This document shows positions 37,797 to 45,408 of a stretch of DNA of 64,000 nucleotides, piece after piece. A program made the translations under genes and the position numbers. Each line of letters begins with the position of its first letter. Position 1 is the stretch's first letter. The notes under the pieces were generated by a model that saw nothing but the letters and a program-made list of their open reading frames with translations, was not told the origin of the DNA and searched no databases. Origin of the DNA: Vibrio sp. Isolate34. Lineage in GTDB: Bacteria; Pseudomonadota; Gammaproteobacteria; Enterobacterales; Vibrionaceae. The stretch is taken from positions 62,001 to 126,000 of the forward strand of contig NZ_JAKEUO010000011.1 in assembly GCF_022397915.1 (NCBI RefSeq). Reading direction: 5' to 3'.

Positions 37797-38513
37797 ATGG
37801 TTAGCACTTTTAATTCAATTTCGGGCTCGAAGCGCAGCCTGCACGTGCAAGTAGCACGTGAAATCGCTCGTGGAATCTTGTCTGGTGAACTTCCACAAGG
37901 TTCTATTATTCCTGGTGAAATGGCGTTGTGTGAACAGTTTAGCATCAGCCGAACGGCACTTCGCGAAGCTGTTAAACTACTGACTTCTAAAGGTCTGTTA
38001 GAGTCCCGCCCGAAAATCGGTACTCGTGTAGTTGATCGCGCATACTGGAACTTTCTTGATCCTCAGCTGATTGAATGGATGGATGGTCTAACCGACATAG
38101 ACCAATTCTGTTCTCAGTTTTTGGGCCTTCGCCGTGCGATTGAGCCAGAAGCGTGTGCACTAGCAGCAAGATTTGCAACGGCAGAGCAACGTATCGAGCT
38201 TTCAGAGATCTTCCAAAAGATGGTAGAAGTGGATGCTGCTGAAGTATTTGACCAAGAAAGTTGGACAAACATAGATATTCGTTTCCATAGCTTGATCTTC
38301 AATGCGACAGGCAACGATTTCTACCTGCCGTTTGGTAACATCCTGACGACCATGTTCATGAACTTCATCGTGCACTCTTCAGAAGAGGGCAGCACATGCA
38401 TCAATGAACACCGCAGAATCTATGAAGCGATTATGGCTGGCGACAGTGAAAAAGCACGTACAATGTCAGCTGCGCACCTGCAAGATGCTAACCACCGTCT
38501 GGTGACTGCGTAA
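37797..38513 (+). CDS. FadR-type GntR transcriptional regulator (copy 1)
   Basis: A 238-residue regulator. Residues ~10-75 are the GntR winged helix (HVQVAREIARGILSGELPQG, FSISRTALREAVKLLTSKGL, RPKIGTRV) and ~85-220 the all-helical FCD ligand domain. The usual metal/ligand residues are present: Asp and His in IDIRFHSLI, His in NEHRRIYEAIM and His in SAAHLQDAN. It is the best candidate to bind the recurring TTGTANTACAA palindromes, since FadR-family sites follow TNGTNNNACNA. The effector is probably a uronate-derived keto acid (inference). It is monocistronic, between phn remnants and the Tct operon. A paralog lies at 62975-63697. Confidence 0.9.
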   Translation: MVSTFNSISGSKRSLHVQVAREIARGILSGELPQGSIIPGEMALCEQFSISRTALREAVKLLTSKGLLESRPKIGTRVVDRAYWNFLDPQLIEWMDGLTDIDQFCSQFLGLRRAIEPEACALAARFATAEQRIELSEIFQKMVEVDAAEVFDQESWTNIDIRFHSLIFNATGNDFYLPFGNILTTMFMNFIVHSSEEGSTCINEHRRIYEAIMAGDSEKARTMSAAHLQDANHRLVTA

Positions 38514-38584
38514 TAGGAATGAATAGAGCGTGTATGAGTAATTTCATATTGAGATGAACAGTATCACGCTCGGATAAACGACTT

Positions 38585-38616
38585 AAAAGGGTATGCCAAG
38601 TGCATGCCTTTTTTAT
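38585..38616 (+). terminator. Terminator of the GntR gene (copy 1)
   Basis: AAAGG-GTATGC pairs imperfectly with GCATGCCTTT and is followed by a T6 run. Confidence 0.7.
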
Positions 38617-38653
38617 TGTCTGTTTATACAGAAATTGATTGTTTATTGTGTAC

Positions 38654-38685
38654 TAAAAAGCCAGAGATGTAGGTCTCTGGCTTTG
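38654..38685 (-). terminator. Terminator of the Tct operon
   Basis: On the minus strand AAGCCAGAGA pairs with TCTCTGGCTT and is followed by Ts, about 90 nt past the TctA-like stop. Confidence 0.85.
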
Positions 38686-38696
38686 GTGTTTTCATG

Positions 38697-38724
38697 TTAT
38701 TGGTTATTGGTTATTGGTTATTGG
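38697..38724. repeat. (TTATTGG)x4 microsatellite
   Basis: Four perfect 7-bp copies between the Tct terminator and the TctA-like stop codon. Confidence 0.9.
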
Positions 38725-38775
38725 TCACAAGCTAAATGCGATGTCTTAACCGCTACCCATTGAACAAACAGTCAA

Positions 38776-40275
38776 CTATGGATATTGCTCAGTCTCCTTT
38801 TGTTTCTGCTTTTTCTTCATTTTCAACGTTGAATAAACTGAGAATACAGCTAGCAAGATAAACGCGAGTGCAATAGGGCGCTCATAAAGGAAAGACCAAC
38901 TGCCATCGTACATCAACAGTGATTTCCTCAGGTTTGTTTCTGCCATTGGCCCTAAGATGATCGCAAGCAGAATTGGCGAAGACGGAATATCCAGTTTAGT
39001 TAAGATAAAGCCAAGTAGACCGAAACCGATTGCAATACCCACATCAAACATCGAGTTGTTAATCGCGTAAGCACCAACAATTGAAAGGAAGACAATGATT
39101 GGAATCATGATGATCTTCGGTACTTCAATGATGCGGCAGAAGAAGCGAATACCCAGTAAACCAATCACTAACATCACAAGGTTAGCAACCAACATTGAAC
39201 TGAATACGCCATAAACCACTTCTGGGTTTTGGGCAAACAGCAGAGGCCCTGGTGTTAAACCCTGAACAATGAGTGCGCCTAGAAGAACCGCTGCCACGGC
39301 ATCCCCAGGAACTCCCAGTGTTAATAACGGAACTAGTGAGCCACCCGTTACACCGTTGTTTCCTGATTCGGCTGCTGCTAGACCTCGAACTGATCCTTTA
39401 CCAAATTCTTCAGGGTTTTTCGATGAACGTTTTGCTTCGTTGTAACAAACGAATGCCGAAATATCAGCACCCGCACCCGGTACAGAACCGATTGTGGTTC
39501 CCATCAAACCACTTTTTACAGCCGTTGGTAGCATTTCTTTGAGGTCACTTTTACTTAATAGTTTGTGGTCAAATTTCGGTGCAACGACTTTTTTCTCAGA
39601 GAACAGCTTCTCTAGTTGGTTTAATGCCTCAGACAGAGCGAATAAACCAATCAAGACAGGGATGACATTGATTCCGCTGTAAAGATCCATGATGTCAAAA
39701 GTAAATCTTGGTACACTGCTGATCGGGTCGAGTCCTACAGTTGAAACCAATAATCCAATGGTTCCCGCAAGTAATCCTTTAAAAATGTTGTTTGAAGAAA
39801 CACTCGCAATAATTGTTAAACCAAACAGAGCGAGTGCAAAATATTCTGGCGCATTAAAACGTAGTGCAAAGGTCGCTAATTTAGGCGCAATCGCGATGAG
39901 GACGATAGTACTTAATAGCCCGCCAGTAAATGATGCAACAGCAGAAATACTTAATGCTCTTGCTGCTTGTCCTCTAACAGCCATCGTGTGACCGTCGAGT
40001 ACACTTGCTGCAGAAGCTGGTGTCCCCGGGGTTTTAAGCAAAATTGCGGCAATTGAGCCACCGTAAATCCCACCAATGTATACACCAATTAACATCACAA
40101 GAGCTGAAGTCGGTTCCATACCAAAGGTAAATGGAAGGAGAATCGCCACGCCCATTGTCGCTGTAAGGCCGGGTAGTGCGCCTAAAATAACGCCTCCCAG
40201 TACGCCAAAAACAAGGACAGGAAGCACTGCAAAGCTAACTGCAGTTGCGAGACCATCGATTAGATATTCAAACAT
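38776..40275 (-). CDS. Tripartite tricarboxylate transporter, large permease (TctA family)
   Basis: A 499-residue membrane protein with about 11-12 hydrophobic segments and the TctA signatures GALPGLTATMGVAILLP, IYGGSIAAILLKTPGTPAS and SVPGAGADISAFV. It forms the transport channel with the TctB-like small subunit. ATG 40275 is chosen because AGGAGGT precedes it by 3 nt; the frame is open to 40293. Last gene of a four-gene minus-strand operon. TTT systems carry carboxylates such as citrate or sugar acids; the substrate here is unknown, but the operator at 42295 suggests one derived from alginate. Confidence 0.92.
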   Translation of the reverse strand: MFEYLIDGLATAVSFAVLPVLVFGVLGGVILGALPGLTATMGVAILLPFTFGMEPTSALVMLIGVYIGGIYGGSIAAILLKTPGTPASAASVLDGHTMAVRGQAARALSISAVASFTGGLLSTIVLIAIAPKLATFALRFNAPEYFALALFGLTIIASVSSNNIFKGLLAGTIGLLVSTVGLDPISSVPRFTFDIMDLYSGINVIPVLIGLFALSEALNQLEKLFSEKKVVAPKFDHKLLSKSDLKEMLPTAVKSGLMGTTIGSVPGAGADISAFVCYNEAKRSSKNPEEFGKGSVRGLAAAESGNNGVTGGSLVPLLTLGVPGDAVAAVLLGALIVQGLTPGPLLFAQNPEVVYGVFSSMLVANLVMLVIGLLGIRFFCRIIEVPKIIMIPIIVFLSIVGAYAINNSMFDVGIAIGFGLLGFILTKLDIPSSPILLAIILGPMAETNLRKSLLMYDGSWSFLYERPIALAFILLAVFSVYSTLKMKKKQKQKETEQYP

Positions 40276-40283
40276 ATTACCTC

Positions 40284-40745
40284 CTATGACCACGTTGCTT
40301 CAGGAAGCGCGATGTAGAACACCTCGCCAAATAGATAGTAAACCGCGAAAACAAAGACAACGGCGACAACGTAATAGATTGGCTTCTTAACTTTGAAGTA
40401 AACGAGGTAAAACATAAATGCAATCAAACTCGCGTAAAGGTAGCCAACCACACTGATGAGTAATGCGTAGCCAATAAGAAAAGCAACACCGAAAATCGAC
40501 ATCTTGCTTATCATCGCTTCTTGTTGTTCAGAGGCACCTTTTAATTTGTGTTGAATGATGAGAACTATACAGATAGCAATTTGGGCAATCACAATCATCA
40601 TCGGGAAGAATTTTGCATCGACACTTGCATCTTGGTACATCGGACGATCAAATTGAGTGATCAGCGCGAGAGCGATTGCGCTAAGGATAATGATGATAGA
40701 AGGGAAAACGACGTTTCGGTTTAAGTTAGAGTGAGCGTTAGACAT
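40284..40745 (-). CDS. Tripartite tricarboxylate transporter, small permease (TctB family)
   Basis: A 153-residue protein with four hydrophobic segments, the usual layout of TctB. ATG 40745 (MSNAHSNLNRN) is preferred; the frame extends 19 codons further upstream. It ends 8 nt before the TctA-like start, typical of the coupled tctB-tctA arrangement. Sequence conservation in this family is low, so the assignment rests on size, topology and position. Confidence 0.88.
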   Translation of the reverse strand: MSNAHSNLNRNVVFPSIIIILSAIALALITQFDRPMYQDASVDAKFFPMMIVIAQIAICIVLIIQHKLKGASEQQEAMISKMSIFGVAFLIGYALLISVVGYLYASLIAFMFYLVYFKVKKPIYYVVAVVFVFAVYYLFGEVFYIALPEATWS

Positions 40746-40833
40746 GGAGTTTACCCCTAAAAAGTAAAGCAAGGGAAAGGTACAAACTAATAGCAGAGGC
40801 ACAACTGATAAAAGCTGTGCCTCCGAACAATGG

Positions 40834-41760
40834 TTATTGAATTAATTGAGTCAGTGATTTTGTATCTTCTGCGACAAATTCAGTGAAGGCTTTGTCATCA
40901 AGGTTGTGAATCGTCATAGCACCTTTCTCCATGAAAGATTTGAACTCTTCACTTTCCATTGCTTTATCAAATGCAGCACCCAACTTCTCGATTACTGCAT
41001 CAGGTGTATTTTTTGGAGCACCAATACCGCGCCATGTACCTGTTACTACATCAATGCCTTGCTCTTTCAAAGTAGGAACATCTGGAATGTATTGAATACG
41101 CTCTTCAGACATGACACCTAATGCTTTTAGTTGGCCTGAACGAAGCTGAGCAATAGCTTCACCAGGAGTAACCATAGTGACGTCTGTGTGATGGCCTAAT
41201 ACAGCAGGAATTGCTTCTGATGCACCGTTGTAAGGGATAGCGTTTAGTTTGATGCCTTGATCTTTTTCAAGAGACATTAGGTAGAAGTTTGGCGCAGCGG
41301 TTGAAGCGAATTTTACGCTGCCTGGTTTTTCTTTGGCTTCCTTAATTAGGTCGTTAATCGTGTTGTATGGGCTATCTGCTGCAACCAATACGACCGCTGG
41401 GTCTAAGTTAACTAAACGAATGAGTCTAAAGTCATCAGCGGTATGACGCATTAAACCCATTTGAGGAAGTGAAGCAATTTCACGTGTTACCACTGTCAAC
41501 GTGTAACCATCAGCACGCTGCTGAGCACCAAAGCTCATACCAACGGCGCCAGCACCACCCGTACGGTTCATGATTGAAATATTTTGCCCAAGAATGTCTT
41601 TCGCGCTATTTGCAAGAGTACGACCAACGGCATCGGTGCCGCCGCCCGCGCCAAATGGCACAACTAAGCGAATGTTTTTGCTTGGATAGTCTGCTGCAAT
41701 TGACGTTGCAGAAACAAGTATACCGGCTGCTAGCATAATGGATTTTAATAGTTTACTCAT
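40834..41760 (-). CDS. Tripartite tricarboxylate transporter substrate-binding protein (TctC/Bug family)
   Basis: A 308-residue periplasmic binding protein with a signal peptide (MSKLLKSIMLAAGILV, cleavage near SIAA-DYP). Family signatures are IRLVVPFGAGGGTDAVGR, NRTGGAGAVG, PYNGASEAIPAVLGHHTDV, LRSGQLKALGV and WRGIGAPKNTPD. Bug proteins bind carboxylates through water-mediated contacts at the VPFGAGGGTD loop. It sits ahead of the TctB and TctA genes, so this is a complete TTT system. Confidence 0.93.
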   Translation of the reverse strand: MSKLLKSIMLAAGILVSATSIAADYPSKNIRLVVPFGAGGGTDAVGRTLANSAKDILGQNISIMNRTGGAGAVGMSFGAQQRADGYTLTVVTREIASLPQMGLMRHTADDFRLIRLVNLDPAVVLVAADSPYNTINDLIKEAKEKPGSVKFASTAAPNFYLMSLEKDQGIKLNAIPYNGASEAIPAVLGHHTDVTMVTPGEAIAQLRSGQLKALGVMSEERIQYIPDVPTLKEQGIDVVTGTWRGIGAPKNTPDAVIEKLGAAFDKAMESEEFKSFMEKGAMTIHNLDDKAFTEFVAEDTKSLTQLIQ

Positions 41761-41785
41761 AATAAGTACCTTCTGTTTCTAATTA

Positions 41786-42247
41786 TTAGCGATATGTTTT
41801 TGTAGGGTTTTCTGCTTTTTCGGTTTGGTATTCGTGCATTGCTAACTGTTCAATAGCTACCGCTATCCAGCCACTGATCAGCATGTCATACCACTGTTGT
41901 ACACCACTGCAGGCAACAACCACGTTTCCGTAAACAAACGAACCATAAAACAGTAAGTCTTCGTCGCGTAGTGAAGATGGGTGTTGGGAGTGCAGTGTTA
42001 GGTTGCTTGTCGATTCTCGCCACGCTTGTTGTGCTTTCTTACGGGCAAGGTGATCAAACTTGATTGTCCAGTTGTCAGGAGCTCCTAACGATTCTTCATA
42101 TAGAATGGCGTCTTCAAAAGAGGCTTCCCAAGGTTTGAGGTGTGGATTCATAACGACAATATGCAGTTCTTTTCTATTGGTTCTTTCAAACAGCTTGTCG
42201 ATAGAGGGTTTAACGATATCGATCGCGTCTTGAGTGATGTCTTTCAT
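41786..42247 (-). CDS. Unrecognised ~153-residue protein, first gene of the Tct operon
   Basis: I do not recognise this protein with confidence. From ATG 42247 it reads MKDITQDAIDIVKPSIDKLF and has no signal peptide or membrane segment. A central stretch (ELHIVVMNPHLKPWE, FDHLARKKAQQAW, LFYGSFVYGNVVVACSGVQQWYD) loosely resembles the GlcG/HbpS-like (DUF336) fold, with a KA-A helix and a VACSGV strand-turn; this is weak. The frame is open to 42316, but the operator at 42295-42305 overlaps that extension, which supports the later start. It lies 25 nt before the TctC-like gene and is probably cotranscribed, so a role linked to the transported acid is likely. Confidence 0.7.
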   Translation of the reverse strand: MKDITQDAIDIVKPSIDKLFERTNRKELHIVVMNPHLKPWEASFEDAILYEESLGAPDNWTIKFDHLARKKAQQAWRESTSNLTLHSQHPSSLRDEDLLFYGSFVYGNVVVACSGVQQWYDMLISGWIAVAIEQLAMHEYQTEKAENPTKTYR

Positions 42248-42294
42248 TGATCGCATTCCACATGTCCTTACGTTTGGTAGATGAATATAGAATA

Positions 42295-42305
42295 TTGTAT
42301 GACAA
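42295..42305. promoter_or_regulatory. Island operator (TTGTATGACAA) before the Tct operon
   Basis: Fits TNGTNNNACNA with matching TTGT and ACAA outer arms. It lies 48 nt upstream of the chosen start of the first gene. Confidence 0.7.
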
Positions 42306-42407
42306 TAATTCTTCAATTAACGATGACTTGGAAGCGGGGAGCGATCACAAGTGAAAGTCTTCTAATAAGACTTCGATCTTGTTTTAACCATATTATGTCG
42401 GAAATAG

Positions 42408-42423
42408 TGTGATTCTGGTCTTT
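42408..42423. promoter_or_regulatory. CRP-like half site before the Tct operon
   Basis: TGTGA-N6-TCTTT has an intact left CRP arm and a poor right arm, about 100 nt upstream of the operator. Confidence 0.3.
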
Positions 42424-43254
42424 TTATGAACTGGGTATGATTGGACCGGATCCAGATCCAGGTTTATTTTAGCTTGATAATAGATCGCCCTAAAAATACG
42501 GGATAAATGCGCACATGTCTGCGGTTCTCCACAAGACGCTAACTACCGTTTAGCAACTGCAAGCTAAACGTGGTTTTGAACTTTCATGTGAACCAAGTAA
42601 AGGTCCCGATGAACTATTTATAGGTTCATCAAAACCAGTTAAACAGGTATGCCAGTGCGTGATTTTTGTTTTTGGGAAGCGTGTTGCACTATGGGTTGCA
42701 CTGTTTTGGTTCGCTCCCGCTTAAGTCAATCTCTCCTTGTATACGTTTAGCGGTAGTTCTCTTGACCATCATAATAAAAACAATATTACGCTCGATATTC
42801 GTTTTTTAGACACACACTCCACCCCAATAATTATGCGTCATCTATGATTTTTCATTTTTGTATATTTTGAATCAGCCATCGTTAGAACAGGATATGCCGC
42901 TTCTATATTGATTAATCTAAGTAGAATTCTAATGAAATTATCCACTCTGAATCGATAACAAAACACTAGTTTATTGTGTGATAAATGAGAGCGATTCAGC
43001 TCTGATTTAGCTTTTATTATTTTTGAGAATTTTATATTTATATGTGTTTGGTTGTATTTGTTAAAAAGTGTGCAAAGCCTCATGTTTTTGTAAATCATTG
43101 ATTTTTAATGACCTAATGTTCTTTGGTTTTGGTTTTTCGAGTTTTTACCTCAATCTCAGTAATTTCCTTAATGGATTGGCCATATTCCATCCTATGTCAT
43201 ATATATAATTAACTTAATCAATCAAAATAAGATCACCATCACTTATTTGGATTA
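42424..43254. other. Divergent intergenic region between the Tct operon and symporter 2
   Basis: About 830 nt of AT-rich sequence. It contains a small perfect stem (GTTTAGC/GCTAAAC, near 42554-42575) and no open frame I can support. A minus-strand frame at 42838-43098 has no recognisable features. Confidence 0.5.
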
Positions 43255-43265
43255 TTGTACTACAA
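43255..43265. promoter_or_regulatory. Island operator (TTGTACTACAA) before symporter 2
   Basis: Identical to the 11-mer at 28706, and 59 nt upstream of the symporter start, almost the same spacing as in front of symporter 1. Confidence 0.78.
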
Positions 43266-43324
43266 ATAAGGTTTCAGGTTTCCTATAGTGCTCGTAACAA
43301 ATTACAACGGACAAAGGATACACG

Positions 43325-45103
43325 ATGGAACTCAACACGATTATTGTCGGCATTTATTTCCTATTCTTGATCGCGATAGGCTGGATGTTTAGAACATTTA
43401 CAAGTACCACCAGTGACTACTTCCGCGGGGGCGGTAACATGTTGTGGTGGATGGTTGGTGCAACCGCCTTTATGACCCAGTTTAGTGCATGGACATTCAC
43501 AGGTGCGGCAGGTAAAGCGTATAACGATGGTTTTGCAGTCGCGGTCATTTTCGTAGCAAACGCATTTGGTTACTTCATGAACTTCGCATACTTCGCGCCT
43601 AAATTCCGCCAGCTACGTGTAGTAACGGTAATCGAAGCTATCCGTATGCGCTTCGGTGCAACGAACGAACAAGTATTCACTTGGTCTTCAATGCCGAACA
43701 GTGTTGTTTCTGCGGGTGTATGGTTAAACGCACTGGCAATCATCGCTTCTGGTATCTTCGGCTTCGACATGACAGCGACAATCTGGATTACTGGCTTGGT
43801 TGTATTGGCGATGTCAGTAACAGGTGGTTCATGGGCGGTAATCGCATCTGACTTCATGCAGATGGTTATCATCATGGCGGTAACCGTGACTTGTGCTGTT
43901 GTTGCAGTTGTTCAAGGCGGCGGTGTTGGTGAAATCGTAAATAACTTCCCAGTAGCGGAAGGCGGTTCTTTCCTTTCTGGTAACAACATTAACTACCTAA
44001 GCATCTTCAGTATTTGGGCATTCTTCATCTTCGTTAAACAGTTCTCTATTACTAACAACATGCTTAACTCTTACCGTTACCTTGCGGCTAAAGACTCAAA
44101 GAACGCGAAGAAAGCAGCGCTACTAGCATGTGTGCTAATGCTTGGTGGTGTATTCATCTGGTTCATGCCTTCTTGGTACATTGCAGGTCAAGGTGTTGAC
44201 CTAGCAGCAGCTTACCCAGATGCAGGTAAGAAAGCGGGTGACTTTGCATACCTATACTTCGTACAAGAATACATGCCAGCAGGTATGGTTGGCCTTCTCG
44301 TTGCCGCTATGTTTGCCGCGACAATGTCTTCAATGGATTCTGGTCTAAACCGTAACTCAGGTATTTTCGTTAAGAACTTCTACGAACCAATCGTTCGTAA
44401 AGGCAACGCGACAGAGAAAGAACTAGTAACGGTTTCTAAGATTACTTCTGCCGTGTTTGGTATCGCTATCATCCTTATCGCACAGTTCATCAACTCGCTT
44501 AAAGGTTTGAGCCTGTTCGATACAATGATGTATGTGGGCGCACTGATCGGCTTCCCAATGACAATTCCAGCATTCCTTGGCTTCTTTATTAAGAAGACTC
44601 CGGACTGGGCAGGTTGGGGTACGCTAGTGGTCGGTGGTTTCGTTTCTTACTACGTAGGTTTCGTTGTTAATGCTGAAATGGTGTCGTCAGTCTTCGGTCT
44701 AGAAGAGCTAACAAGCCGTGAATGGTCTGATGTTAAGGTTGCTATCGGTCTAATCGGTCACATTACACTGACAGGCGGTTTCTTCATCCTATCTACTCTG
44801 TTCTACAAACCATTAACTGAGAAGCGTCAGGCTGACGTTGATAAGTTCTTCGGTAATCTAGCAACGCCACTTGTTGCTGAGTCAGCGGAACAGAAGAAAC
44901 TAGACAACAAACAGCGTGAGATGCTTGGTAAACTTATCGCAGTTGCGGGTGTTGGTATCATGCTGATGGCAATGCTTTCAAACCCAATGTGGGGACGCCT
45001 AGTCTTCATCCTATGTGGTGTGATAGTTGGCGGTGTTGGTATGCTGCTGGTTAAAGCTGTCGATGATGGCGGCAAGCAAGCGAAAGCAGTCGCTGAAAGC
45101 TAA
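43325..45103 (+). CDS. Sodium:solute symporter (SSS family), paralog of symporter 1
   Basis: A 592-residue polytopic protein with about 13-14 hydrophobic segments. It is aligned end to end with the protein at 26878-28644 and shares GWMFRTFTSTTSDYFRGGG, FMTQFSAWTFTGAAG, MFAATMSSMDSGLNRN and KKTPDWAGWGTLVVGGFVSY. It belongs to the Toa-type symporters of Vibrio alginate clusters and probably imports unsaturated mono- or oligouronate with sodium. AAAGGA precedes the ATG at good spacing. It has its own operator and terminator, so it is a single-gene unit. Having two such paralogs suggests different substrate size or affinity (inference). Confidence 0.9.
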   Translation: MELNTIIVGIYFLFLIAIGWMFRTFTSTTSDYFRGGGNMLWWMVGATAFMTQFSAWTFTGAAGKAYNDGFAVAVIFVANAFGYFMNFAYFAPKFRQLRVVTVIEAIRMRFGATNEQVFTWSSMPNSVVSAGVWLNALAIIASGIFGFDMTATIWITGLVVLAMSVTGGSWAVIASDFMQMVIIMAVTVTCAVVAVVQGGGVGEIVNNFPVAEGGSFLSGNNINYLSIFSIWAFFIFVKQFSITNNMLNSYRYLAAKDSKNAKKAALLACVLMLGGVFIWFMPSWYIAGQGVDLAAAYPDAGKKAGDFAYLYFVQEYMPAGMVGLLVAAMFAATMSSMDSGLNRNSGIFVKNFYEPIVRKGNATEKELVTVSKITSAVFGIAIILIAQFINSLKGLSLFDTMMYVGALIGFPMTIPAFLGFFIKKTPDWAGWGTLVVGGFVSYYVGFVVNAEMVSSVFGLEELTSREWSDVKVAIGLIGHITLTGGFFILSTLFYKPLTEKRQADVDKFFGNLATPLVAESAEQKKLDNKQREMLGKLIAVAGVGIMLMAMLSNPMWGRLVFILCGVIVGGVGMLLVKAVDDGGKQAKAVAES

Positions 45104-45124
45104 TACATAGAAAATGTTTAATAG

Positions 45125-45158
45125 AATGCGATGCTCGAGAGAGCATCGCATTTTTTGT
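45125..45158 (+). terminator. Terminator of symporter 2
   Basis: AATGCGATGCTC and GAGCATCGCATT form a 12-bp perfect stem with a GAGA loop and a T6 tail. Confidence 0.93.
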
Positions 45159-45341
45159 TTTGCAAAGTTGGAACACTGTCGGGCGATGAACGCTGAGGGG
45201 AGGGCAGTTTAGATTTGATGCGAGTATCTACCTGGATTGGGTTCGAGCAGGAGCACAGGGAGCGCTTGTTCTGGAGTGCAACATCAGACCTAAATCACGA
45301 AAACTGTAAAAAAGTGTTCAATCGAATCGAAACAGATTTAA

Positions 45342-45352
45342 TTGTCCTACAA
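45342..45352. promoter_or_regulatory. Island operator (TTGTCCTACAA) before PL15
   Basis: One base off the TTGTANTACAA palindrome, 56 nt upstream of the PL15 start. It fits TNGTNNNACNA. Confidence 0.7.
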
Positions 45353-45408
45353 TAAGACGTATATTGTTACTAATTCCTTTCAGTCAACTTGAATATAAGT
45401 GAGTTAGA

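Noticed and set aside
42838..43098. 86-residue minus-strand open frame in the Tct/symporter 2 intergenic region
   Set aside because: AT-rich composition with Lys/Asn/Ile bias, no domain and no ribosome binding site.
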